Assembly (NCBI GenBank): GCA_001600415.1
Contig: BCJX01000006.1
Span: 239,983 to 303,982, forward strand
Reading direction: 5' to 3'
Origin: Pascua guehoae
Taxonomy: Eukaryota > Basidiomycota > Tremellomycetes > Trichosporonales > Trichosporonaceae
Length of the DNA: 64,000 nucleotides
Part shown: in pieces, positions 45,240 through 55,503 of the stretch
Layout: each line of letters begins with the position of its first letter
Position numbering within the stretch: the stretch's first letter is position 1
The notes under the pieces: generated by a model
Told to the model about the DNA's origin: nothing
Databases searched by the model: none
Seen by the model: only the letters and a program-made list of their open reading frames with translations
Translations under genes and position numbers: made by a program

Positions 45240-47480
45240 ATGCTCCCAACACTTGCAAGGATGGCGCGCTCAAGAACTTATGCGGTACGTCGGTGCTCTC
45301 AACCCTCGTGTGCACTTTTCGATACCCGCAAGCCTTGATCCGCTTCGGCGGGTGACCACCCGTGACCCCGCGCGTGGGCCCCGCCCTGACCTGAGCCCCA
45401 CCTTTAACATTGCCCGCCCGCTGACAGATAGGAAGCCATCAAGTGCTTAAACTCGACGCAGTCGAACAGCGCCGTCATCGAGGCGATCCGCAAGTCGGGC
45501 GGCCGGCTCAATGACTGGGCCATTCCCGAAATGGTCGACTATCTCCGCCGTATTGGATACAAGGTGGGTGTCGGGAGACACACGCGCGGGGATGGCAATG
45601 CTGACTTGCAGCCGGACGACTTGAACCGCCTCAACGTCGTGCACGTCACGGGCACAAAGGGCAAGGGGTCGACGAGCGCGTTTGCCGAGCGCATCCTCCG
45701 CACGCACATCAAGGGCAAGATTGGTGCGTTTGTGGATCCACTGGCTGTGGCAGTTCGAGCTCTACGGCGCCATTTCGCTTGCGGCAGAACCACTCAGATG
45801 TCCAAGAGGACACCCTGCCCAAGCCCACTGACTCATCTCGGCGACACTGAGCTAACATGCAGGCCTCTACACCTCGCCCCACCTGTGCGCGGTCCGCGAG
45901 CGTATCCGCATCAACGGCGAACCCCTCTCCGAGGACGACTTTGCGCGCTTCTTCTTTGAAGTGTGGGAGCGCCTCGAGGCCGACCCAAAGGTGAGGAGTC
46001 CAAGGCGAGCAGTCGGGCGAGCGAGCGCACGTCTCTACATTCCTTGTTCATTACGGACGACCGTTTCATAGACACAGCGCTAACACGCAGACGTTGACAG
46101 ACCACACGCCCCAGTTCCCAATCTACTTCCGCCTCATGACGCTGCTCGCGTACCACGCCTTCCTGAGCCTGGGTGTCGACGCGACCATCCTCGAAGTCGG
46201 CATTGGCGGCACCTACGACTCGACCAACATTGTGCCCCGCCCCGTGGTGACGGGCGTGAGCGCCTTGGGTCTCGACCACACGGCTGTCCTCGGCAACACG
46301 ATTGAGCAGATTGCGCGCAACAAGGGCGGGATCTACAAGCCTGGCGTGCCTGCGCTCTCGGTTCCGCAGGAGCAGGGGGGTGGGGACGTGCTCGAGGAGT
46401 GTGCACGGAAGGTTGGGGTGAGTAGCGAGCGTGGGCGATGGGGCCGTGTCTGTTGGAGTGGCTTGGGAGGGTCAACGTGGGGCGAGAGTTGGTGGGGGAC
46501 GGGGTGATGCTTCCGACTTGGGAAGCGGGCGTGGTACCTCTGACGTGGACCAAGTGGTCTTCTAACCACAAGTGGTGTTGTGACGCATGTTTATGGCCTG
46601 CGTTTTATGGCCTACGTTTGCGTCAAATCGTTGGGCTCTCCTGCGACCGCAGAGTCTGCAGAGACCACAGAGACGAGACGCACCCGCACTAGCAGACTCC
46701 CCGCGCCCCATTTCCAACACTCTTGCCTGTACCCAAGACTAACCCCCGCAGGCACCGTTCGAAGTGGTCCCCATCATCCCCGAAACGCCCCTGGGCCTGC
46801 ACGGCGCGCACCAGCGGATCAACGCCTCGCTCGCGGTGGGGCTTGCGAAAAAGTTCCTGTCCGCGCAGGCCGGATTCAGCGACACGTCTGTGCTCCCCGA
46901 CTCGTTTGTTCAGCCGCTGGCGGAGACAAAGTGGCCAGGCCGGTGCCAAGTGGTGCCCGACGGGCCGCTGACGTGGCTGCTAGACGGCGCGCACACGGTC
47001 GAGTCGCTCAAGAGCTGCGGCGAGTGGGCGTGGGGCTGGGATGCCGGGGGTGCGCCCAACGTGCTCATCTTCAACTGCTCGGGCGGGCGGCAGGGCGAGA
47101 CGCTCCTCTCTGCCCTCCTCCAGGCCGGCGCGGACACGGACGCGACCACGATCCAGGCCCTGGGCAGCGCGTTTGACACGGTCGTCTTCTGCACCAATGT
47201 CACGTACACGGACGGCGGGTTCAAGGGCGACCTGACCGCCCACGCGCTCGATCCCGCCGACCTCGCGGCGCTCGCGACCCAGAACGCACTCCGTGAGGCG
47301 TGGCTCAACCTCGTCCCCGGGTTTGATGAGGGGAGCGTCCATGCCGTCCCTAGCATCCAGCACGCGGTGGAGATTGTACGCGGCCTCGGCGAGCGCCGGG
47401 TCCTCGTCGCTGGCAGTCTGCACCTTGTCGGTGGCGTCATGGAGGTCGCCGGCCTCCAGCGTGCTCTCTCGATGGTATAG
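45240..47480 (+). CDS. MET7: Folylpolyglutamate synthase
   Basis: Six exons: 45240-45284, 45432-45563, 45612-45723, 45863-45990, 46091-46417 and 46752-47480; 490 aa. It adds glutamates to folates, retaining one-carbon cofactors in cytosol and mitochondria. The short first exon (MLPTLARMARSRTYA) is a basic, acid-free leader like a mitochondrial presequence, with an internal Met (MARSRTYA) that could start a cytosolic form, as known for this family. The ATP loop is VTGTKGKGSTSAF (G73-S79). Further motifs: GLYTSPHLCAVRERIRINGEP, ILEVGIGGTYDSTN, GLDHTAVLGNTIEQIARNKG, HQRINASLAVGLA and WLLDGAHTVESL. The start is supported by the divergent promoter and phase. Identification is firm. Confidence 0.95.
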
Positions 47481-47615
47481 AAGAGTCGAGTATTTTTCAG
47501 TAGGGTTGTGGGTATCTGCATTTGTCTTTCTTGTCTGCGGTTTTGTTGTGCCTCGCGCGTGCGATTGTCCAGACGAGCTTGCCATTCCTCTTTGAACGGT
47601 ATCCTTACAATCATA

Positions 47616-47923
47616 CTGGTGCGACCGGAAAGTATTGAGACTGCCACATTGAGCTCAGTCGGGTGCGATATTGAGCATGGACACCCTGTACGCCAATCTG
47701 ACGGTACGAGTAGGAAGCCGTGGTTCGGGTGATTTCTACTATATCGAACTCATTGCAGTCTCGCATTGTACTGCAGTACCCACCATGCACATCAAGGACA
47801 ATGATCCCGAGGCAAGGGTGGGAGACGGCGGCCCCCACATTTTCCTGCATTTCCTGTACGCAACCCTCCCTACATGCGACCGAGATCAAACGTGGCCGTC
47901 TCAATACTTCGTGGTCGCGCCTG
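47616..47923. mobile_element. 308-bp TIR element (MITE), copy A
   Basis: Inverted termini of about 45 bp: the left starts CTGGTGCGACCGGAAAGTAT then TGAGACTGCCACATTGAGCTC; the right, in reverse complement, starts CAGGCGCGACCACGAAGTAT then TGAGACGGCCACGTT. It is flanked by TA on both sides (47614-47615 and 47924-47925), the target duplication of Tc1/mariner elements. There is no transposase frame. It lies 135 bp after the folylpolyglutamate synthase stop and matches the termini of copy B at 31069. Confidence 0.8.
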
Positions 47924-48232
47924 TACCAACAATTGCAGACGGAGATGAGACTCAATGACACAGGTACCCGCAGGGGACATGGGAACAAGCAGCCAACCTC
48001 ATGGCGGTTGACGTGTGTTGTGAAATCAGGCCCGCCACGCGATGCTACACCATTACACCGGTGAAAGGACAGTCTTCACATCATCGCCTCTACTTCCACG
48101 CCCAAGTAGGGCAATATCCGCTTCACGTTCACTATTTGGACGGGTGTCTATCTGTCATGCCCATTCACTTTCACTTCTGTAGATGTTGATTAGCATTTTC
48201 TCGCAGCGAGAGCTTACTGTCCTCACCTTGTC
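47924..48232. other. Spacer after MITE copy A
   Basis: About 310 bp, less GC-rich than surrounding genes, with no coding frame or RNA gene seen. Confidence 0.4.
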
Positions 48233-48707
48233 TTATCCAACCATCTCACCCAGCTCTACGCCTTGGTACCACTCTTCTGCCAGGTTCTCGACCTTTCGGT
48301 ACAGGGCCGGACCCATTCCCTCTTGCAGCGACACCACCCTTGGCCCGGTCACTTCGGAGAGGTCGGGCCACTCTTCGTCCAGAGTAAAGATCGGTTCTGC
48401 TGCCGGGCCTCGGTCGGTGCGGATGAGAAACGGCGGTACAGGGTTCTTGTCAGACGCGGGATATTCAATGGCGGCTCGCGGCTCCTCTTCCCAAAAGATA
48501 CGAGGGAGTTGAATGATTTCGTGTGGCGTCGTGACCTTTTTGGCTGCCTATGCATGCTATGCATGCTGTGGACAAGTCTGCGAGGTGCGTGTAGGTTGTC
48601 TGTGGCGAATGGGTGAAACACGCACTTGCCGGAACACTCAGGTCACTCACTCGTCGTCTTGGTGAGGCGTTCTTGAAAACGAGGGCCTATTTTACGACGA
48701 GAAGAGC
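48233..48707 (-). CDS. Orphan spliced gene, start not found
   Basis: Two exons fit exactly on the minus strand. Exon 48707-48651 reads SSRRKIGPRFQERLTKT, then donor GTGAGTGACC. It joins in phase 1 to exon 48543-48233 (TKKVTTPHEIIQLPRIFWEE, EPRAAIEYPASDKNPVPPFL, ...YRKVENLAEEWYQGVELGEM) ending at TAA 48233. Codon use is GC-rich and gene-like, and the frame has no plausible ATG, so at least one 5' exon is missing from my model; the acceptor CTACCAG lies at 48708. A GTGAGA at about 48246 could be a donor to yet another exon. I do not recognise the family. The basic start followed by an acidic body might suit a small mitochondrial or ribosome-associated protein, but this is speculation. Confidence 0.5.
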
Positions 48708-49269
48708 CTGGTAGGAGTCATCCGGAAGATGGTCGGCCTGCTCAGACAAGTAACAGTGCGTCCTTTTGTGCGGTGGCAAACGTCAAGGCCAGGACAGTGT
48801 ACGAGCCCTGCCTGCGAGGGCCTGGCTAACGTCAGCAGCGCTGCGTGGAATGGGCACGGAGATGAACACCCATACAAGGATGTATGTAGTTAAATGTCGC
48901 CGCTGGCATGTGTTGGGGTACCCCTGATTGAACGGATGCTGGTGGAGTGAAGACCATCCTATCATGCTCAGCGGGGACTCGGTGTCTGAGATCAACATGC
49001 TGTACAATCGTGTCTATGGAGGTTGTCACACGCAGGGTACTGTAGTATAGTTACTCGTTGCTAGTGGTCAACATCGGCTAGCGATGACCGCCTGCCAGCC
49101 AGTTTGGGAAGTTGGACACTGGGGAAGCTCCATCGTTTCGTGTCTCGTCGTGTCCCAGAAACCACTCCCACCCTTCCCTCACCCTTCATTCCGCCACATC
49201 CGCCACCGATCTGACACTCATCGACCACTCTTTCCAACAGACTGCAGCAATGCATATGGATGCTTCCAA
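48708..49269. other. Upstream region of the orphan gene / eIF5B 3' flank
   Basis: 560 bp. It should hold the missing 5' exon or exons and promoter of the orphan gene; I could not identify them. No tRNA seen. Confidence 0.35.
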
Positions 49270-52200
49270 CTACGCGAAGCCGATCTCTCCCTTCAACTTC
49301 TTCAACAGTGCCCAGTCGGACATTTCGACCTGGTCGCGGAAGGTAGATTCTGGCCATCAGCGGGTGGTGACGACAAAAAAAAACACGGTTCACTCACTCA
49401 AAACGTCGAGCGACTGGCGCGAAATGAGCGACACGACCTCATCCTTCTCGTCAAAGCTGGGGGTCAGCAGATGTTCGCGGTCGCCTGGGTTGATTCCAGT
49501 ATACTCACTGTCGGCCAAAGGAACGGGCGGCTTGGTGGGCTGCACGCTCAATCTTGACTGCAACACCGGCACCGACCTGGTACCTCTTGACAATCTGCAT
49601 TGGCTTGTGGTTGATTTCGAGACCCGTAATCTTGCCGAGGGGGATGATCTCGCGCTTTCCAGTCTCCTTGTCCACCTTGATCACACACAGTGGTGTACCG
49701 ACACGGCAAGTCGCACCGTCGATAATGTCGCATCCGAGAATGATTGGGTCCTTGGACGCAAAGCACTTGAGGATCTTGAGCTTGACCGGCCAGACGGCGT
49801 TAGGTGCCGCCTCCTTTTGCCGCGCCTCCTTGACCTCCTCCATGTGCTTCTTGAACGCATCGAACAGGTGGTAGATGATCATGGCTGCGAGGTTAGTGTG
49901 AGGTTCGGTTAGTGCCAAATGCAAGTCTGCAACCCACCAGAGAAAATCTTGACACCCTCGCGCTTGGCCTGCTCCTCTGCCTCAAATGTGACTGGAACGT
50001 CAAAGCACAGCATACAGGCGTATTCTGGTGCACGCTCGAGCATGAGACCGGCACGGATGACGGCACTCTTGTACACGGGGCCGAGACCAAACTCGAAGAC
50101 GGGAATGTTCATATCCTTGAGGAAGACGAGCAAGGCCTCGAGCGAACCCAGGGTCGACGCCTGGACAAAGACACCACGTCCAGTCTTCTGGATAAACTTG
50201 TCGAGCGACGTCAGGTCGTCCATGGCGAGGTCCTTGTAGTACTCTTCCTCGTCGGCATTCTTGGCGACAAACATGCGGGCACCGGCAATGGCCTTTTCGA
50301 GACCGGGCGCGGAAATCTTGACACCAAGCGCGGCCTTGACCTCCTTGTGGTGGACATAGGCCGACTTGATACGCAGCTCGCGCATCGGTTGCGGTGTGAG
50401 CAGTGCTCGAACGTTTGTGACAATGGGTCCGTTCATGCCACACAGCACAATCTTGTCGCCTTCGCGCAGGACACCGTTGACAAGGACAATGTCAATGGTC
50501 GTACCGTGACCCTCGATGACCTTGACTTCGAGAATCGTCGCCTCAGCCTCGGACAGGTACATGAGCGAGCCAGTCATGCGGTCCTGGGTGAGCTTGACGA
50601 GGAGCGCAAGCAGGTCGGGCACACCCTCGCCAGTGACGGCCGAGGTGGGGACAATGGAGACGACACGGCCGGGCTGCGTGTTGCGGTCGTAGACCTCCGA
50701 GTTGAGACCCTGCTCCATGAGCAGGCCCTTGACGTGCTGGAGACGGTCCTCGAACATGCGCTGCATACGCTTGGACTGGCTCTCGAGCGTGTCACGGAAG
50801 CCAGCGTCAGGGTTGACCTTCCACTCGGTCGCGTCGAGCTTGTCAATCTTGTTGAGCGCGACAATGAACGGCGTCTTGCGCATCTTGAGAAGGTTGAGCG
50901 ACTCGATCGTCTGGGGCTCGAGACCGTGCGTAATGTCGATGACGAGAATGGCAATGTTACACAGCGACGAACCACGCGAACGCAGGTTGGTAAACGACTC
51001 GTGACCGGGGGTGTCGATGATGAGCAGACCGGGAATCTTGACATCGACCTCGCCGTTCTTGTTGACCACCTGGGTCTTTTCGACGAGCGCCTCCTTGGGG
51101 AAGAAGGTGGCACCAATCTGCTGCGTAATACCACCTGCCTCGCCCTCCTGGACGGACGTCTGGCGAATCTTGTCGAGCAGCTTGGTCTTACCAGTGTCGA
51201 CGTGACCGAGAATACAGCAAATGGGCGAACGCAGGTCGGTCTTCGTCTGCGCAGCCTGGGCAGCCTTGCGACGGGCCTCGATCGCCTTGCGCGCACGCTC
51301 CTTGGCCATCTCAATCTCGTCCTCAGACTCGTCATCCGAGTCGTCGTCGTCGTCCGAGTCGTCCTCAGAGTCGGTCTCCGAGTCATCCTCTTCAGACTCC
51401 TCCTCCTCAGACTCCTCCTCGACAGGTGCCTTGCCGTTGGCCGCCACCGCCTTGGCCGGCGCAGGAGCCTTGGCAGCAGGCTTGCTGGGGGCGGCAGGCG
51501 CCTTGGCGCCCTTGCCAGCGGGCTTGCTGGGAGCCGCAGCAGGCTTGACGGGTGCAGGAGCAGGCTCATCGTCGTCGCTCTTGTCCCAGTCGTCGTCGTC
51601 CGACTCCTTCTTGTCGTCAACCTTGAGGTCCTTGACCCCAGCGGTGGCGGCAGCGACGTCGTCATCCGACTTGTCCCAGTCGTCCTCGTCGTCGTCGTCC
51701 TTCTTGGGCTCCTCCTTCTTAGGCTCCTCCTTCTTGGGCTCCTCCTTCTTGACCTCCTTGGGCTGCTCCTTGACGGGCGAAGCAGCGCGCGCAGGGGTCG
51801 TCGACTGAGAAGGCGGCTTTTGCTGCCCACCCTTCTTCTTGTTGTACAGTGGACGCTTGGGCTTATCGCCACCCTGAAGACCCGCAATGGTGACACCCGA
51901 AGCAAGCAGTGCCTGCTTACGAGCCTCAGCAGCAGCACGCTCACGCTTCTGCGCAGGCGTGAGGAGACGGCCCTCGGCCTTGGCCTGTGCCCTCTTCTGA
52001 CGCTCCCTTTCGCGCTTGGCCTCCTTTGCCTCCTCGGCCTTGCGCTCCTCCTCGGCAATGCGCGCTTCCTCCTCCTCGATGCGCTTGCGCTCCGCCTCGG
52101 CCTTGGCAATCGCCTCCTCCTCGAGACGCTTCTTCTCGGCCATGGCGGCCTGAAGTGCCGCAATGTGCGCGGGAATCTTCTTTGGTGCCGCGGGGGCAGG

Positions 52201-53336
52201 CTCGGGCTTGGCAGCAGCCTTCTTCTTCTTCTTCTTGTTCTTCGAAGCAGAAGCACCGGCTCCCTCGTCCTCGTCCTCTGCGGCTGCAGGCGAAGGCGCG
52301 GCGGGCTCTGGTGTCGAGGCAGCAGCGGGCTCGTCCTCGGCAACGGCAGCCTTCTTCTTGGCAGCCTGTGCCTTCTTCTTTGCCTAATGCCGTTAGCACA
52401 AGCTGCCACGGCCTGTTCCATTCAACTCACCTTCTCCTTCTCCTTCTTCAGGCGCTCCTTTTCCTTCTTGCTAAGGATCTTGACGCCTCCCTCCTCCTCC
52501 TCTGGCTCGTCGGCGGCAGCGGCGGCGGCGGCCTCGGCAGCCTTCTTGGCTGCTGCAGCCTCGGCCTCAGCAGCAGCCTTTGCAGCAGCGGCCTCGGCAG
52601 CGGCCTTCTCGAGGAAGTCGTCATCGTCTTCGTCCTCCTGAACAGCCTTCTTGCCCTTCTTTCCCTTCTTGCCCTTCTTGGGCTTGACATCCTCCTCGGG
52701 CCACTCGTCGTCGAGGCTGGCCTTTTGAGGCGCCTTGTCGGCAAAGTCGTCGGCGGCAGGCACGTCGGCATCGGCAGCAGCAGGAGCCTCGTCCTCGTAG
52801 TCGTCAACAACCTTCTTGCCCTTCTTGCCCTTCTTGCCCTTTTTGGGCTTGACGTCGTCCTCGGGCCACTCGTCGTCCATATTGGCGCGTGGGGCCTCCT
52901 TGGACTCTGCGCCCTCGTCGTCATCAAAGGTAAAGGCGTGCGCCTTCTTCTTCTTGTCCTTCTTCTTGTTCTTGGCGGCGGCAATGGCGGCCTATGTGCA
53001 TTAGTAATGTGTGCGACGCACGGGCACGCGCCGCTTTCCAACGCGCCTGAAACTCACCATCAGGCCGCCAGCGCCCTCCTCTTCGTCATCGAGGCCGTCA
53101 AACGCTCCTCCTCCAACATTTCCCGCGGGAGTGTTGAGACCAGAGCTCTCGAGGGTGGCCTCAAACGCCTTCTCCTTCTCGGCCCTGCGCACGTCAGTTT
53201 TTCTGTCACGAGGTGACGAGCAGCAGCAGCAGCAGCGAGGGCGGTCTACGCCGCATGCCGGCGTGCGCGCAACGTACCAAAAGTCGTCGTCGTCTCCTCC
53301 CTTCTTTCCCTTCTTGCCCTTGTTCTTTGGTGGCAT
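49270..53336 (-). CDS. FUN12: Translation initiation factor eIF5B (GTPase)
   Basis: Seven exons on the minus strand: 53336-53278, 53184-53058, 52991-52431, 52383-49938, 49884-49509, 49456-49398 and 49349-49270; 1,235 aa. eIF5B is the IF2-like GTPase that joins 60S subunits to the initiation complex. The N-terminal half is disordered and charged: [20 protein letters not shown], two copies of [20 protein letters not shown], then long Ala/Lys/Glu and acidic Ser/Asp stretches. The GTPase domain has G1 [14 protein letters not shown] (about 645), switch [14 protein letters not shown]3 [15 protein letters not shown] and G4 NKIDKL. C-terminal domains end [39 protein letters not shown] and [17 protein letters not shown], the eIF1A-binding end of the family. 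The last four exons are short and their phases agree. Confidence 0.96.
52650..52885 (-). repeat. Internal duplication in eIF5B N-terminus
   Basis: Two copies of a roughly 70-bp coding unit, DDEWPE(D/E)[15 protein letters not shown], about 150 bp apart in one exon. Confidence 0.85.
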
Positions 53337-54101
53337 CTGAGTGCTTTTATTGTCGAGAGTAGGGTGGCAAAATGGAGAGATGCAAACGGGCGATCAATGT
53401 CGGAGCCGAAATGACCAAGTCCTCTGACTGATTTTGTCCACTTGTTCATCCGACCGTTGACCGGTCATCTGGTGCAAGAGGCCGGAAGCAAAATGGCATC
53501 TCTTAATGAGCGCATAAAACATGGCATACTCACGTGGTCCACGTGGTAAACGTGGTGAACGTGGTGCACGTGAGTATTTATCCGCCGATCAACCGCCTCT
53601 AGCCCTCTTCGGTTTTTGCCGACACTTTTCAGGCCTTCGGCCTCCATTTTGCTTCCAATGCCTGTTCTGCCTGGTACCCGCCCATGTGGGTGGACGGCGG
53701 CCATGCGGGCAAGCGGGCCCGCCCATTGTGGATATTCTGGCAAAGGGAAGCAAAGTACAGAGTAGAGTAGTAGTAGTACAGTAGTCATTTCCGGCGATCC
53801 GGCGAGGGGGGGCCGTGGTGCGAGAGGACAGGACATGCAGGGGCGGACAGGCGGCATAGAGGTGGAGACGGCCGGTGATCCCGCGTCCCATGCCGGCCAT
53901 TCCAATAATGTGCACGCAGGCGCGTTTCAATAATGCCGCCCACCCCACACCACCTCTACCCGCGCTCATCTCGGCGCTTGACATATCCTCCACAACTTCA
54001 CACTCGTCCCTCGTTTGTGCTCGCTCGTTCTCGCTCGCTTGCTCGCTTGCTCGCTCGCGCTCGTGCTCGTGCTCGCGCCCGTCTTGCTCGTCTCGCTCGC
54101 C
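53337..54101. promoter_or_regulatory. Bidirectional promoter of eIF5B and the F-box-like gene
   Basis: 765 bp between divergent starts. It contains the 9-bp E-box array at 53526-53577, a TAGTAGTAGTAC tract near 53765, and a GCTCGCTT/CTCG tandem tract at about 54020-54095 just before the F-box-like ATG. Confidence 0.5.
53526..53577. promoter_or_regulatory. Tandem 9-bp E-box array enclosed by a perfect inverted repeat
   Basis: Five tandem 9-bp units of the form NACGTGGTN start near 53531. CACGTG occurs at 53531-53536, 53540-53545 and 53567-53572. The ends ATACTCACGTG (53526-53536) and CACGTGAGTAT (53567-53577) are exact reverse complements, so the array can form a hairpin with a 30-nt loop. 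Confidence 0.8.
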
Positions 54102-55100
54102 ATGGCTCTCGACTGCAGTGCATACCCGCACATTCTCGACCTCGTCATCTGGTATGCCGACCAGCCTGGTCTGCTCGCGATGCGCGCCGCGTCGCGGCTG
54201 CTGTGCGACCGAATCGACGCGATTGTCTTTCGACACTTGTTTGTGCGATCTTCCATTCTCATGTGGCCGCAGACGCTAAGCGTCTCGTCGCGCCGACTCC
54301 CGCGGCACGCCAAATGCGGGACAATGTCGCTATACGATGAATGCCTGTGGCTGCAGCGCAAGCTGCGGCACACTGGCGTGCTCGACGTGTACAGTGGAGC
54401 CGTGGCGCTGTCGTTTGAGCCTCTCGTCATGGCCCTCGCGCGCGTACCGATTCACCGCCGGATCGAGGCGTCGGACGCTCTGCCAGTCGCACATACGGTG
54501 GTGGATATTGCGCATCTCAACGCGTACAATGGCGGGTGGGCAGCGCCCAGCGTCTACATTGGCGACGTGAGCTCGAGCACTGTACGCCTAGTCATCAACG
54601 TCTGGTACGACCCCCGACACCCGCTCCTCGCCGAGACGGCCGTCCACTTTGACTGCCTCGAGCGCGTCGACGTCGTGTGGATCTTCTCAGAGCATCCCGA
54701 AGACGACCCGAGTTGGCCAGCCCCAGTGCCCCCGCCCTACGCACCTAGACCGCCCAAAACAATCATGTCGAGCTTTCTCAAGGGTTTCATATGGGACGTC
54801 GCCTCGAGATCCCACCGGAGCTATGCCTTTGTCGGCGTCACAGAGATGGACCGCCGACTCATCGGCCTGCCAGAGGCAGCGTCCGATGCAGAGGTCAAGG
54901 ACGCCATCATGCGCCAGGTTCAGGCAGAGATTGCCGTCGACGACTGTGTCGTCGAAGACGCGCCCCCAAAATCGCCATACGCATCCGACTGGCTCGCCAT
55001 CCTTACACACGAGGAGTACCGCTCCCTCATTGGCGACGACGAGTTTGCACGCCTCACGGGCGCCGAACCGTACCCGTTCCACTTTTCGCCAGCCCCGTAG
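54102..55100 (+). CDS. Single-exon F-box-like protein, lineage-specific family
   Basis: Intronless, 332 aa, starting MALDCSAYPHILDLVIWYAD. The first 45 residues (DQPGLLAMRAASRLLCDRID) form an F-box-like helical module as seen in numerous paralogues in Trichosporonales-type yeasts. The remainder (for example VRLVINVWYDPRHPLLAETA, DCLERVDVVWIFSEHPEDDP, WLAILTHEEYRSLIGDDEFA) has alternating strands and helices typical of the variable substrate part of this family. A role in ubiquitin ligase complexes is inference; several such proteins have lost Skp1 binding. The ATG at 54102 is the first in frame with the F-box-like module and directly follows a CTCG tandem tract; an upstream CTG frame is open but repetitive. 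Confidence 0.75.
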   Translation: MALDCSAYPHILDLVIWYADQPGLLAMRAASRLLCDRIDAIVFRHLFVRSSILMWPQTLSVSSRRLPRHAKCGTMSLYDECLWLQRKLRHTGVLDVYSGAVALSFEPLVMALARVPIHRRIEASDALPVAHTVVDIAHLNAYNGGWAAPSVYIGDVSSSTVRLVINVWYDPRHPLLAETAVHFDCLERVDVVWIFSEHPEDDPSWPAPVPPPYAPRPPKTIMSSFLKGFIWDVASRSHRSYAFVGVTEMDRRLIGLPEAASDAEVKDAIMRQVQAEIAVDDCVVEDAPPKSPYASDWLAILTHEEYRSLIGDDEFARLTGAEPYPFHFSPAP

Positions 55101-55227
55101 CCATCATCGCCCTCGGTGTAGCAATACCAACCACTACCACCATCTCTTCCATCTCGCCCATCCCGCGGCGTTACACACACACGATCCCGGAGACAGACAG
55201 TTTCGGACAGTTTGTTGTAGATCATCT

Positions 55228-55470
55228 ATTATGCATACAACATGTGGGACAAAAGCACGAGCGCTGTTGAACGTTGGAGGCCGGCAATGGCATCTGGGCC
55301 GGGGGGCCAGGAGCTGGCGACTTTGGCTGCCCTAGTAGCTCTCCCACTACTCATTACCTCGCCGCTGCACCTGCTACTGCTGCTGCTGTGGCGGGCGGTC
55401 CAACTGTGGAGCCTGACGCTGCTTCCATGCTGCGCCGGCAGCACCCTGATCTGCGAGGATCTACAGAGTC
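55228..55470 (-). pseudogene. Decayed tandem copy of the capping-enzyme last exon
   Basis: This unit aligns with 55471-55715, about 245 bp per unit, including the shared TTATGCATACAACA and AAAGCACGAG at the unit start and the CTACAGAGTC splice-site region at the end. On the minus strand the acceptor GACTCTGTAG is intact before 55460. The frame reads ILADQGAAGAAWKQRQAPQL, DRPPQQQQ then TAG at 55376-55374, against ILAAQDAIRAAWKQREAQ in the functional exon. It could be a dead duplicate or an alternative terminal exon. Confidence 0.75.
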
Positions 55471-55503
55471 TGTTATGCATACAACACCAAAGCACGAGTT
55501 CAG

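Noticed and set aside
49912..52641. 909-codon plus-strand open frame opposite eIF5B
   Set aside because: Leu/Arg/Ser-rich mirror of the GC-rich, repeat-rich eIF5B coding strand; the minus strand has all eIF5B motifs.
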